A stretch of 64,000 bases of DNA, taken from the NCBI RefSeq assembly GCF_039889165.1, contig NZ_JAYMYY010000004.1, positions 310,001 through 374,000 on the forward strand. Reading direction: 5' to 3'. Origin of the DNA: Pseudocitrobacter cyperus. Its GTDB lineage: Bacteria; Pseudomonadota; Gammaproteobacteria; Enterobacterales; Enterobacteriaceae. The position numbers were made by a program, and so were the translations under genes. Under the pieces are notes generated by a model. The model searched no databases. It was not told the DNA's origin and saw only the letters and a program-made list of their open reading frames with translations. Below, piece by piece: positions 8,710 through 17,324 of the stretch. How positions within the stretch are numbered: the first letter of the stretch is position 1; the number at the start of each line of letters is the position of its first letter.

Positions 8710-9600
8710 ATGAACTTGAAAGCAGTTATCCCGGTAGCAGGATTGGGCATGCACATGCTGCCAGCCACTAAAGCGATTCCTAAAGAAATGCTACCGATTG
8801 TAGATAAGCCGATGATTCAGTATATCGTCGACGAAATCGTCGCCGCGGGCATCAAAGAGATCGTTCTCGTTACGCATGCTTCGAAGAATGCTGTGGAAAA
8901 CCACTTCGACACCTCCTACGAACTGGAAGCCCTGCTGGAGCAACGCGTTAAACGTCAGCTACTGGCGGAAGTTCAGTCTATTTGCCCACCGGGCGTAACC
9001 ATCATGAACGTGCGTCAGGCACAGCCGCTGGGCCTCGGGCATTCAATTTTATGTGCACGCCCAATCGTTGGAGATAATCCGTTTGTGGTTGTGCTGCCTG
9101 ATATCATTCTTGACGGGGCGACCGCTGATCCACTGCGTTATAATCTTGCTGCAATGGTGGCACGTTTCAACGAAACGGGGCGTAGCCAGGTGCTGGCGAA
9201 ACGTATGCCGGGCGATCTCTCTGAATACTCCGTTATCCAGACCAAAGAGCCGCTGACAGTCGAAGGTAAGGTGAGCCGTATCGTTGAGTTCATCGAAAAA
9301 CCGGATCAACCGCAAACCCTGGATTCCGACTTGATGGCCGTGGGACGCTATGTTCTTTCTGCTGATATCTGGGCCGAACTGGAAAAAACCGCGCCGGGTG
9401 CCTGGGGGCGTATTCAGTTGACGGATGCTATCGCCGAGCTGGCGAAAAAACAGTCCGTTGACGCGATGCTGATGAGCGGCGACAGCTACGACTGCGGTAA
9501 GAAAATGGGATATATGCAGGCGTTTGTCCAGTACGGGCTTCGTAACCTGAAAGAAGGGGCGAAGTTCCGTAAAGGGATTGAAAAGTTGCTTGACAACTAA
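8710..9600 (+). CDS. galF: UTP-glucose-1-phosphate uridylyltransferase regulatory homolog
   Basis: A 296-residue nucleotidyltransferase-fold protein, close homolog of GalU with very low or regulatory activity in E. coli; it marks the left border of the O-antigen locus. It starts MNLKAVIPVAGLGMHMLPATK, where the GalF-type GMHMLPATK replaces the GTRMLPATK of active GalU. The ATG at 8710 follows AGGTGG; an in-frame GTG at 8695 overlaps that ribosome binding site and is less likely. The upstream 228 bases hold no other gene and presumably carry its promoter. Confidence 0.96.
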   Translation: MNLKAVIPVAGLGMHMLPATKAIPKEMLPIVDKPMIQYIVDEIVAAGIKEIVLVTHASKNAVENHFDTSYELEALLEQRVKRQLLAEVQSICPPGVTIMNVRQAQPLGLGHSILCARPIVGDNPFVVVLPDIILDGATADPLRYNLAAMVARFNETGRSQVLAKRMPGDLSEYSVIQTKEPLTVEGKVSRIVEFIEKPDQPQTLDSDLMAVGRYVLSADIWAELEKTAPGAWGRIQLTDAIAELAKKQSVDAMLMSGDSYDCGKKMGYMQAFVQYGLRNLKEGAKFRKGIEKLLDN

Positions 9601-9724
9601 AATTTTTGATTGATCAAGGCATTAGATTGTCTTGACCATACTTGGTAAACACTCAGTTGTAGGTTTTATAGTGAACTATTGCTTATGTTTAATAATTTGG
9701 CTCGTATGATTTAGATTAGTTTAC

Positions 9725-9764
9725 CTGTACAACGATTCTCTTGAAAAAGAGAATCGTTGTACAG
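9725..9764. repeat. Perfect 18-bp inverted repeat with GAAA loop
   Basis: The left arm CTGTACAACGATTCTCTT (9725-9742) and right arm AAGAGAATCGTTGTACAG (9747-9764) are exact reverse complements around the tetraloop GAAA. There is no T-tract on either side, so it does not look like a standard intrinsic terminator. It lies 58 bases upstream of the JUMPstart element, on the expected leader transcript of the O-antigen operon. Confidence 0.85.
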
Positions 9765-9821
9765 CTTGTGACAGTAGAATCTAAATTTTGTGCCACATGC
9801 ATGCATTTAAAACTGTTTTTC

Positions 9822-9860
9822 TAGTGCACTGGTAGCTGTAGAGCCAGGGGCGGTAGCGTG
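9822..9860 (+). promoter_or_regulatory. JUMPstart element with ops (RfaH recruitment site)
   Basis: The 39-base block follows the JUMPstart consensus and ends in a perfect ops core GGCGGTAGCGTG at 9849-9860. In enterobacteria the ops element pauses RNA polymerase and recruits RfaH, which lets long polysaccharide operons be transcribed to the end. Its place 68 bases before rmlB marks the rmlB-to-glycosyltransferase run as one RfaH-dependent operon. Confidence 0.93.
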
Positions 9861-9928
9861 AGTTTTACTCATCAATTAAACCATTTTTCAGGTGCTCAAA
9901 GTAAGTTTTAATAAAGCGGAATAGAAGC

Positions 9929-11005
9929 GTGAAAATACTTGTTACTGGTGGAGCAGGATTTATTGGGTCTGCTTTAGTACGACACATCATAAACAATACT
10001 GAAGATTCAGTTGTGAATGTTGATAAATTAACCTACGCGGGAAATTTAGATTCACTTAGCGAGGTTTCTAACAGTTCTAGGTATCACTTTGAACAAGCAG
10101 ATATTTGTGATGCAGGTTCACTCAATGCTATTTTTGAACATCATAAGCCTGATGTGGTAATGCATCTGGCCGCAGAAAGCCATGTCGATCGTTCGATCAC
10201 TGGTCCTGCAGCGTTCATTCAAACAAACATAGTGGGAACATATGTTTTGTTGGAATCTGCGCGAGCGTACTGGTCACAACTATATGAAGAAAAAAAAATG
10301 AAATTTCGGTTTCATCACATCTCAACCGATGAAGTCTATGGAGATCTTCTTCATCCTGATGATAGTCAAGAAAGAACTAATCTTCCTTTATTCACAGAGT
10401 CTACGGCATATTCACCTAGTAGCCCTTATTCCGCGTCAAAAGCATCTAGCGATCACCTTGTCAGGTCTTGGATGAGAACTTATGGTCTACCAACAATCGT
10501 AACTAATTGTTCAAATAACTATGGACCTTATCATTTTCCCGAAAAACTGATTCCTCTCGTAATAATAAATGCTTTACAAGGGATGGAGTTACCAATTTAT
10601 GGTAAAGGCGATCAGATCCGAGATTGGCTGTATGTAGAGGATCATGCTAACGCCTTATATACAGTAGTTAATTATGGTAAGATTGGAAGTACCTACAATA
10701 TCGGCGGACATAACGAAAAACGTAATCTAGAAGTAGTCGAGACAATTTGTGACATACTGGATGAACTGGTTCCAAAAGAAAAATCTTATCGAGAGCAAAT
10801 TACTTTTGTAGCAGATCGACCTGGACATGATCGTCGTTACGCTATAAATGCGGATAAGATTGAAGCAGAGCTGATGTGGAAACCCAAAGAGACGTTCGAG
10901 AGTGGTATTAAAAAAACAATCCAGTGGTATTTAAATAATAAACCGTGGTATACACGAGTACAAAATGGAAGCTATTGGCGTGAGCAAGAGAGGATAGTTA
11001 AATGA
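9929..11005 (+). CDS. rmlB: dTDP-glucose 4,6-dehydratase
   Basis: Converts dTDP-glucose to dTDP-4-keto-6-deoxyglucose, the branch-point intermediate for FdtA. The 358-residue extended SDR protein has GGAGFIGSALVRH at residues 7-19, the family signature STDEVYGDL and the catalytic YSASKASSDHLV. It starts with GTG at 9929, giving MKILVTGGAGFIG; GCGGA lies about 8 bases upstream. Its stop overlaps the rmlA start (ATGA). The gene is AT-rich compared with galF, like the rest of the island. rmlC and rmlD are absent, so the product goes to the Fdt branch and not to rhamnose. Confidence 0.96.
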   Translation: MKILVTGGAGFIGSALVRHIINNTEDSVVNVDKLTYAGNLDSLSEVSNSSRYHFEQADICDAGSLNAIFEHHKPDVVMHLAAESHVDRSITGPAAFIQTNIVGTYVLLESARAYWSQLYEEKKMKFRFHHISTDEVYGDLLHPDDSQERTNLPLFTESTAYSPSSPYSASKASSDHLVRSWMRTYGLPTIVTNCSNNYGPYHFPEKLIPLVIINALQGMELPIYGKGDQIRDWLYVEDHANALYTVVNYGKIGSTYNIGGHNEKRNLEVVETICDILDELVPKEKSYREQITFVADRPGHDRRYAINADKIEAELMWKPKETFESGIKKTIQWYLNNKPWYTRVQNGSYWREQERIVK

Positions 11006-11889
11006 AAGGAATTATATTGGCTGGTGGTTCTGGCACTAGACTCTATCCGATTACTTTGGGTATCTCGAAGCAATTGTTGCCTATATATGATAAGCCAATG
11101 ATTTATTACCCTTTATCGGTACTTATGCTAGCAGGCATAAATGAGATACTAATTATTACAACTCCAGAAGATCAGGCAGGATTTATACGCATATTAGGTA
11201 ATGGCAGCCATTTAGGAGTCAGTATTGAATATGCAGTTCAACCATCACCTGATGGATTAGCCCAGGCATTTATTATTGGTGAAAAATTCATTGGCAAAGA
11301 TTCAGTGTGTTTGGTTCTGGGGGATAATATATTTTATGGCCAAGGTTTCACACCCAAACTTAAATCTGCGGCAATTGGTGTTAGAGGAGCAACAGTATTT
11401 GGTTATCAGGTAATGGATCCTGAAAGATTTGGTGTTGTAGAATTTGATAAAAACCATACTGCAATCAGTATTGAAGAGAAGCCTACGGAACCGAAATCCA
11501 GTTGGGCTGTCACCGGACTTTATTTTTACGATAATACAGTTATAGATGTAGCAAAGCAAATACAACCATCAGCACGAGGTGAGTTAGAAATAACATCAAT
11601 AAATGAATTCTACTTATCTAAAGGCTTATTGAGGGTTGAATTGCTTGGACGCGGCTTTGCATGGTTGGATACAGGTACTCATGACAGTCTTATTGAAGCT
11701 AGTAGCTTCGTTGAAACTGTGCAAAAACGTCAAGGGATGATGGTGGCCTGCCCAGAAGAAATTGCATGGAGAAATGGATGGGTATCAGACGAAGAGTTAG
11801 CTTTGAGAGGTGAACTGTTAAAGAAAAATGATTATGGAAAATACCTCTTCAAATTATTAAACGGTCTCAGAGGCAATAATGAATATTAA
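11002..11889 (+). CDS. rmlA: Glucose-1-phosphate thymidylyltransferase
   Basis: Makes dTDP-glucose from glucose 1-phosphate and dTTP, the first step of the dTDP-sugar pathway here. The 295-residue protein opens MKGIILAGGSGTRLYPITLG with the nucleotide-binding GGSGTRL loop and the downstream SKQLLPIYDKPMIYYPL segment; GRGFAWLDTGTHDSLIEAS near residues 219-237 is also typical of RmlA. It overlaps rmlB by four bases and fdtA by eleven. Confidence 0.96.
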   Translation: MKGIILAGGSGTRLYPITLGISKQLLPIYDKPMIYYPLSVLMLAGINEILIITTPEDQAGFIRILGNGSHLGVSIEYAVQPSPDGLAQAFIIGEKFIGKDSVCLVLGDNIFYGQGFTPKLKSAAIGVRGATVFGYQVMDPERFGVVEFDKNHTAISIEEKPTEPKSSWAVTGLYFYDNTVIDVAKQIQPSARGELEITSINEFYLSKGLLRVELLGRGFAWLDTGTHDSLIEASSFVETVQKRQGMMVACPEEIAWRNGWVSDEELALRGELLKKNDYGKYLFKLLNGLRGNNEY

Positions 11890-12280
11890 TATTATACCAT
11901 TACAAACACATGGTGATGATAGAGGTAATCTCGTATCGCTTGAAGAAACCAATAATATCCCATTCTCAATTAAACGTGTGTACTACATGTATGACACTAG
12001 AAATGACACGCGTAGAGGATTCCATGCTCATAAAAAACTTAAGCAATTAGTAATTGCTTTAAAAGGAACATGTCGATTTGTATTAGACGATGGAAAGGAA
12101 AGGGTGGAAGTTGTATTAGATAACCCAGCACAAGGTTTATTGCTTGATTCATTAATCTGGAGAGAGATGTATGATTTCTCAGACGATTGTGTTTTGGTAG
12201 TATTAGCTGACTCCCACTATGATGAAAACGATTATATTCGTAATTATGATGATTTTTTAAAATTGGTTTCCGAACTATGA
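11879..12280 (+). CDS. fdtA: dTDP-4-keto-6-deoxyglucose 3,4-ketoisomerase (FdtA/QdtA family)
   Basis: A 133-residue single-domain cupin that moves the keto group from C4 to C3 of the RmlB product. The catalytic histidine pair is HAH (His49, His51), and the acidic tyrosine is in KRVYYMY. FdtA and QdtA differ in product stereochemistry at C4 (galacto for Fuc3NAc, gluco for Qui3NAc). As I recall the T. thermosaccharolyticum work, Tyr17/Arg97 mark QdtA and Arg/His mark FdtA. This protein has Arg15 (Fdt-like, in DDRGNL) and Arg95 (Qdt-like, in IWREMYDF), so its product is uncertain. The symbol is given for the family; qdtA is equally possible. Confidence 0.85.
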   Translation: MNINIIPLQTHGDDRGNLVSLEETNNIPFSIKRVYYMYDTRNDTRRGFHAHKKLKQLVIALKGTCRFVLDDGKERVEVVLDNPAQGLLLDSLIWREMYDFSDDCVLVVLADSHYDENDYIRNYDDFLKLVSEL

Positions 12281-12744
12281 TGATTCATGAATTAAGTGAT
12301 GTTAAAAGCACTCAGATTGGTGATGGAACAAGAATATGGCAATATGCAGTCATCATGCCGGGAGCCATTATTGGTCGAGATTGTAATATTTGTGCTCATA
12401 GCCTAATTGAAAATAAAGTTATTTTAGGCGATAGAGTGACTGTAAAAAGTGGTGTATTCTTATGGGACGAAATTACTGTCCATGACGATGTGTTTATTGG
12501 CCCAAATGCGACTTTTTGTAATGATAAATATCCAAAATCAAAACACTATCCTTCCGAATATACCAAGATTATAATTGAAAGTAGGGCTTCAATAGGCGCT
12601 AATGCTACCATTCTCCCGGGGATCACTATTGGCGAGGGAGCTATGGTCGGTGCAGGGGCGGTAGTTACAAAGGATGTTGAACCGTATACTTTAGTTTTTG
12701 GTAATCCAGCTATTTTCATTAAAAGAGTTAACAAAGATGATTGA
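12277..12744 (+). CDS. fdtC: dTDP-3-amino-3,6-dideoxyhexose N-acetyltransferase
   Basis: A 155-residue left-handed beta-helix acetyltransferase built of hexapeptide repeats (IGDGTRIWQYAVIMPGAIIG, later IGANATILPGITIGEGAMVG and AGAVVTKDVEPYTLVFGNPA). In the Fdt/Qdt pathway it acetylates the 3-amino group made by the aminotransferase downstream, using acetyl-CoA. The start overlaps the fdtA stop (ATGA); a second ATG three bases on is equally plausible. The gene overlaps fdtB by eight bases. Acetyl is assumed from the family; formyl transfer is unlikely for this fold. Confidence 0.85.
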   Translation: MMIHELSDVKSTQIGDGTRIWQYAVIMPGAIIGRDCNICAHSLIENKVILGDRVTVKSGVFLWDEITVHDDVFIGPNATFCNDKYPKSKHYPSEYTKIIIESRASIGANATILPGITIGEGAMVGAGAVVTKDVEPYTLVFGNPAIFIKRVNKDD

Positions 12745-13843
12745 GTTTCTAAATTTAAAAAAAATCAATTCTCGATTAAGTTCAGAGATTGAAGTTGCAT
12801 GCAAGCGTGTCATTGAATCCGGCTGGTATATTCTCGGAGAAGAGCTGAAAAATTTTGAAAAAGATTTTGCTGCATACTGTAATGTTAAACATGTAATTGG
12901 TGTTGCTAATGGATTAGATGCATTGAACTTAGTATTAAAGGCATGGAAACTTCAGGGTAAACTTAAAGATGGTGATGGTGTAATTGTCCCTGCTAATACA
13001 TATATTGCTTCTGTGCTGGCCATATCAGAGAATAATTTAATACCAATCTTTTGTGAACCAGATCCATATACATTCAATATAAATGTAACATCTATTGAGT
13101 CTGTTTATGATACGAGAGTGAAGGCCATTTTACCGGTCCATCTCTATGGGCAGATCTGTGAAATGGCTGAAATAGTAAAATTTGCGGAAAAAAATAATCT
13201 TTTAATTTTGGAAGATGCTGCGCAATCTCATGGTAGTTCTTTGAATGGTATTAAAGCCGGGGCCTGGGGACACGCTGCTGGTTTCTCGTTTTACCCAGGT
13301 AAAAACCTAGGTGCTATGGGGGATGCTGGTGCGATAGCAACTAACGATGATGAATTAGCTGATGCTTTGATGGCGCTGCGAAATTATGGTTCCAAAGAGA
13401 AATATAAAAATATCTATGTGGGTGTTAATAGTCGTTTAGATGAAATACAAGCTGCCATACTTAGTGTAAAATTAAAATATCTTGACGAGGACACAAAGCG
13501 TAGGCGTGAGATTGCAAATAGATATTTAGATGAAATTACTAATAGTTTTGTAACCCTGCCTTCAATAAAAGGCGGAGAAAATGCGCATGTTTGGCATTTA
13601 TTTGTTATTAAGACGAAGCACAGGTCTCTTTTGCAACAGCATCTTCAGACTAATGGGATTAGTACTTTAATACACTACCCATTACCTCCTCATAAGCAGG
13701 AAGCGTATGCTGAATATAATACGTTTAAATTCCCTGTTACCGAGGAAATTCATGAGCAAGTACTTTCAATACCGATGGACCCTACTTTAGAGAAGCAACA
13801 AATTGATAAAGTAATTACTGCAATAAATGAATTTAAGCCATGA
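12737..13843 (+). CDS. fdtB: dTDP-3-keto-6-deoxyhexose 3-aminotransferase
   Basis: A 368-residue PLP-dependent DegT/DnrJ/EryC1/StrS family sugar aminotransferase. It places an amino group at C3 of the FdtA product, with glutamate as likely donor. Visible are LILEDAAQSHGSS (Asp and the PLP-contact region), the Schiff-base lysine in FSFYPGKNLGAMGDAGA, and NSRLDEIQAAIL. The ATG at 12737 overlaps the end of fdtC and gives the canonical start MIEFLNLKKINSRL; an upstream in-frame start at 12698 would lie inside fdtC and adds non-family sequence. It is coupled by ATGA to wzx. Confidence 0.92.
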   Translation: MIEFLNLKKINSRLSSEIEVACKRVIESGWYILGEELKNFEKDFAAYCNVKHVIGVANGLDALNLVLKAWKLQGKLKDGDGVIVPANTYIASVLAISENNLIPIFCEPDPYTFNINVTSIESVYDTRVKAILPVHLYGQICEMAEIVKFAEKNNLLILEDAAQSHGSSLNGIKAGAWGHAAGFSFYPGKNLGAMGDAGAIATNDDELADALMALRNYGSKEKYKNIYVGVNSRLDEIQAAILSVKLKYLDEDTKRRREIANRYLDEITNSFVTLPSIKGGENAHVWHLFVIKTKHRSLLQQHLQTNGISTLIHYPLPPHKQEAYAEYNTFKFPVTEEIHEQVLSIPMDPTLEKQQIDKVITAINEFKP

Positions 13844-15087
13844 GGAAGATAGTAAGCGTTTCCTTTTTCACTGGATTGTTGACTCTTTTCAAAATGGGGG
13901 CTGGGTTTGCAATTGGTAAAGTTGTTGCTATATATGCCGGCCCTGGAGGCTTGGCAGTAATAGGACAGTTGCAAGGAATTGCTAGTATATTAACAGGAAT
14001 AACAAACTCCCCTGTAGGCCCAGGCATTGTAAAATATACCTCCGAAAAAAGTGCTCAAGGTATATCGATGTGTGCATATTGGTGGCGAGCAGGGCTTGTT
14101 TGGCTGTTAGCATTATGTAGTATTATTATCCCCCTAACTGTAATGTTTTCCGAAGATATATCCATGTATCTTTTTTCAGAAAGCAAATACAAGAATTTTA
14201 TTATAGTAATTTCGTTGTTATTACCTTTAAGTGGGATAGGTACATTTATAACTTCTGTCATAAATGGTTTTCAGCATTACAAGCAATATATAGCTATAGG
14301 TTTTGCATCCGTATTCGTCTCAAGTCTGGTAATGATTGTACTAACATTTAAGTTAGGGATTTTAGGTGCGTTGATTGCAACCTCAATACAGTTGGGAGTA
14401 ATTGGAGTTGTTATAATATTTTTGTCATTAAAGCAGAGATGGCTAAAAGTGACTTTGCTATGGGGACGGATTGAAAAACATCATTTTATTGATATAAAAA
14501 ATTATGTGCTCATGGCGTTAGTTAGTGCGTTTGCTTTACCTGCAGCCTTAGTATTTATTCGGAAAATAATGATAGCCGATTGTGGCTGGCAAGATACGGG
14601 AGAATGGCAGGCGGTTTGGAAAATATCTGAAGCCTACCTTGCTATAATTACTATGGCTTTAGCTACTTATTATCTCCCGACCATTTCAAAGCTTACAGAC
14701 AAAAAATTAATTGAAAAGGAAGTAAGAAATAATTTGATGTTTGTTTTCCCGCTTGTAGTCTTAATGGCGATTATAATATTTATTCTAAAAGATATTATCA
14801 TACAGGTACTGTTTACCGAAGAATTTAAAGAGGCTAGACGTCTTTTTTTAATTCAGTTAGTGGGTGATGTAATAAAAGTGCTTGCATGGCTATATTCGTA
14901 CGTACTACTCGCAAAAGGTATGACTAAGCTATTTATAGTAATTGAGCTTTCATTCGCTTTCATTTTTGTTTTGGTTTCTTACTTGTGCATACATTATTAT
15001 GGAATAGAGGGGGCCAACTATGCTTATGCTGCCACGTATATTTTATATTTTGTTGCGGTTAGATTTGGTTTTAATAAATATGTTTAA
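13840..15087 (+). CDS. wzx: O-antigen repeat-unit flippase
   Basis: A 415-residue polytopic protein of the polysaccharide transporter family, closest in feel to WzxE-like flippases that start MRKIVSVSFFTGLLTLFKMG. It should flip the GalNAc-primed O-unit across the inner membrane. About a dozen hydrophobic segments are spread along its length, with few charged loops. It is very AT-rich. It overlaps fdtB by four bases; wzy follows after 32 bases with AAGGAAC as ribosome binding site. Confidence 0.92.
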   Translation: MRKIVSVSFFTGLLTLFKMGAGFAIGKVVAIYAGPGGLAVIGQLQGIASILTGITNSPVGPGIVKYTSEKSAQGISMCAYWWRAGLVWLLALCSIIIPLTVMFSEDISMYLFSESKYKNFIIVISLLLPLSGIGTFITSVINGFQHYKQYIAIGFASVFVSSLVMIVLTFKLGILGALIATSIQLGVIGVVIIFLSLKQRWLKVTLLWGRIEKHHFIDIKNYVLMALVSAFALPAALVFIRKIMIADCGWQDTGEWQAVWKISEAYLAIITMALATYYLPTISKLTDKKLIEKEVRNNLMFVFPLVVLMAIIIFILKDIIIQVLFTEEFKEARRLFLIQLVGDVIKVLAWLYSYVLLAKGMTKLFIVIELSFAFIFVLVSYLCIHYYGIEGANYAYAATYILYFVAVRFGFNKYV

Positions 15088-15119
15088 AAAATACGCGAGC
15101 ATATATTAAGGAACTTTTA

Positions 15120-16388
15120 ATGCTGTATTTTTATGGTGTTTTTGCTTTTTTTTCATTAGTTGTAATAAGTCTAATTATAATAAGGCTAATAAAAAAACAA
15201 CCGGTTGAATATCATGCGTATCTTGTATACACGCTTTTGTTTGGCACTTTAAGTGGTGTAATTTTTGCTCCTTTTTTTCTGACCGTCAGCCCTCGATTTG
15301 AAGGGATTTCCTTACAAACTTCAATCTTAATAACTTTGTTTACAGTATATTCGATACTTATTTTACTAGTCCCGTTTATATTTAGTCGTAAAAGCAATAC
15401 CAGAAATAATGGAATTGATATTCGTGAGAAAACTGTAGTGACTGTACTATTTGTATTGTCGCTATGCTATCTTGTCTTACGCATGATCGCATTCTATAAG
15501 TTGACACCTCTTTTTGCAGCATTGCAAGGTGATCTTTTGCAGGCGGCAAGACTCAGGCAAATGACGCAGTTAAAAGAGAACAATATCGATTTTCCATATA
15601 TCGGTGCTGTATTCAAAAGCTTTTCTATTGTTTGCGTTTACTACTATTTCATCATCTTTCTAAGATTCAGAATCTGCATTATACAATTTATTATCGCCTT
15701 TATGGCCTGTGCAATATCACTCACTTTAGATTTGCAAAAAGCACCTGTTTTTCTAATGTTAATTAATATGTTGTTGATTTATGTATATTATCACAAGGTT
15801 AACATAAAGGTATTGGCCTTTAGTATTATATTGATTGCTGGATTAACTTTGTGTGTAGTGTTCATCACTGGAAGTGATAATCCTTTTGATTCATTCGTAA
15901 GTATTTTTGATCGTGTCATATTTGGGCAAAATCAAGGGATGTATTACATGCTAGAATTCCTTTCGCCTACTACTGATGGATTTTTTTATAACTTCTATTT
16001 TTCCTCTCTAGATAGTGTAGCTATTCTACCACCTAATATACGAGTGATTGATTTCATTCCATACTATTGGGGGAATGCAACGTTAGTGAATGTTAATACG
16101 TTTATCGTTGGTGATGCATGGTCTTTCTTTGGTTGGGCAGGAATGATCGTTTCGCCTATCATTTGCGCATTAATATTTTGGCTTCAAATGTATTGTTTTG
16201 AGCGAATGAAAAAATATGGACATATTTTATTTACGAGTCTTGCGATCTCTTTCTTTTCTTTTTATCCAGTAAATCGTTCTCTTGCTGAGATTTTAACATT
16301 GAAATACTTTCTGCATTATATTTGTTTTGCTATGATACCAATTTTTATCATTATGGCCGCTCTTAATGTATTGGCGGTTAAAAGATGA
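15120..16388 (+). CDS. wzy: O-antigen polymerase
   Basis: A 422-residue integral membrane protein with many predicted helices and a longer hydrophilic stretch in the C-terminal half (about 260-340), the usual Wzy shape. Wzy proteins share little sequence; the call rests on topology, position beside wzx, and the segment VGDAWSFFGWAGMIVSPIIC, which resembles the conserved end region of oligosaccharide repeat-unit polymerases. It should link O-units in the periplasm under chain-length control by WzzB. It overlaps the next gene by four bases (ATGA). Confidence 0.85.
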   Translation: MLYFYGVFAFFSLVVISLIIIRLIKKQPVEYHAYLVYTLLFGTLSGVIFAPFFLTVSPRFEGISLQTSILITLFTVYSILILLVPFIFSRKSNTRNNGIDIREKTVVTVLFVLSLCYLVLRMIAFYKLTPLFAALQGDLLQAARLRQMTQLKENNIDFPYIGAVFKSFSIVCVYYYFIIFLRFRICIIQFIIAFMACAISLTLDLQKAPVFLMLINMLLIYVYYHKVNIKVLAFSIILIAGLTLCVVFITGSDNPFDSFVSIFDRVIFGQNQGMYYMLEFLSPTTDGFFYNFYFSSLDSVAILPPNIRVIDFIPYYWGNATLVNVNTFIVGDAWSFFGWAGMIVSPIICALIFWLQMYCFERMKKYGHILFTSLAISFFSFYPVNRSLAEILTLKYFLHYICFAMIPIFIIMAALNVLAVKR

Positions 16389-17323
16389 ATGATATGACTT
16401 GTACTTTTATTATTATTAGTTTTAATCAAGCAGATACTATCCGAGAGTCAATACAATCTGCGATTGAGCAGGACTGCGATAATTTTCGTTTAGTAATTTG
16501 TGACGATGGGAGTACAGATGGTACGAACATAATTATCCGAGAAGTATTGAAGCAAAATATTAAGGATAATATTGAGGTAATCTTTCTTGAAAATAAGGTA
16601 AATATAGGTATTGTTGGTAACTTTAATAGGGCATTACAATATGTAGTGGGTGATTTTTTTATTACTCAAGCTGGTGATGATATATCACTAGCTAACAGAG
16701 TTTCCGTCACTAAAAGAATTTTTGATAACAATGAGGTGTCTGCTTGTTTTAGCGCAACGTATGATATTGATGATGCTGGGAACAGCCTGGGTAGTGATTA
16801 TGGATACACTATCAATAAAAGAAATATGAGGTTAGGTGGTATATCTATTACAAGTTGCCTCTATGATGAGGCTGGTGTGCTTGGCGCTTCGGCCGCATAT
16901 CGTACCAAGTTGATCTCCGATTTTTCTCTGGCGGTAGTTGCTTTTAGCGAAGATAAGTCTCTTAGTCTTCGTGGTGCGCTTATCGGTAAAGTTATCTTTT
17001 ATGAGGAGCCTTTAGTCAAATACAGACGTACTTCTGGAGTTACAATCTCTGGTAGAAAATGTTTGAAAATGTATGCTCGATTAATGTACCGTCGTTCCAG
17101 ATATTTTAAATCTATCACGCGGGATGGTTATTTTTTAAAAAGTAAATTTAATAGTAAAAAAGCAAAATCAAAAATATTGAAACTTCGTAAGTCATGTGTT
17201 TTCTCACATTTGTTACTTAAGAAAAAAATAAATGCGTTTACTTTTATTTTTTATTGCTTCAAAAGTAAATTATATAATAAAGTTATTTTGAGGGCGGCTT
17301 ACTATTATACTAAGGGAAAATAA
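16385..17323 (+). CDS. Family 2 glycosyltransferase of the O-antigen locus
   Basis: A 312-residue GT-A type enzyme. The N-terminal 110 residues show FIIISFNQADTIRESIQSAI, the VICDDGSTDGT nucleotide-binding motif and QAGDDIS as the DxD-like metal site. The C-terminal part is basic and lysine-rich. It should add one sugar to the lipid-linked O-unit at the cytoplasmic membrane; donor and acceptor cannot be told from sequence. It overlaps wzy by four bases and the next glycosyltransferase starts one base after its stop. Confidence 0.88.
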   Translation: MNDMTCTFIIISFNQADTIRESIQSAIEQDCDNFRLVICDDGSTDGTNIIIREVLKQNIKDNIEVIFLENKVNIGIVGNFNRALQYVVGDFFITQAGDDISLANRVSVTKRIFDNNEVSACFSATYDIDDAGNSLGSDYGYTINKRNMRLGGISITSCLYDEAGVLGASAAYRTKLISDFSLAVVAFSEDKSLSLRGALIGKVIFYEEPLVKYRRTSGVTISGRKCLKMYARLMYRRSRYFKSITRDGYFLKSKFNSKKAKSKILKLRKSCVFSHLLLKKKINAFTFIFYCFKSKLYNKVILRAAYYYTKGK

Positions 17324-17324
17324 T

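Larger units (their letters stand above)
9601..9928. other. Leader region of the O-antigen operon (no gene)
   Basis: A 328-base gene-free stretch between galF and rmlB. It holds a perfect 18-bp hairpin (9725-9764) and a JUMPstart/ops element (9822-9860), followed by an AT-rich stretch ending in the rmlB ribosome binding site. The O-antigen operon promoter should lie upstream of the ops element, but I could not pick a convincing -35/-10 pair. A TTGACC at 9632-9637 has no matching -10. Confidence 0.7.
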
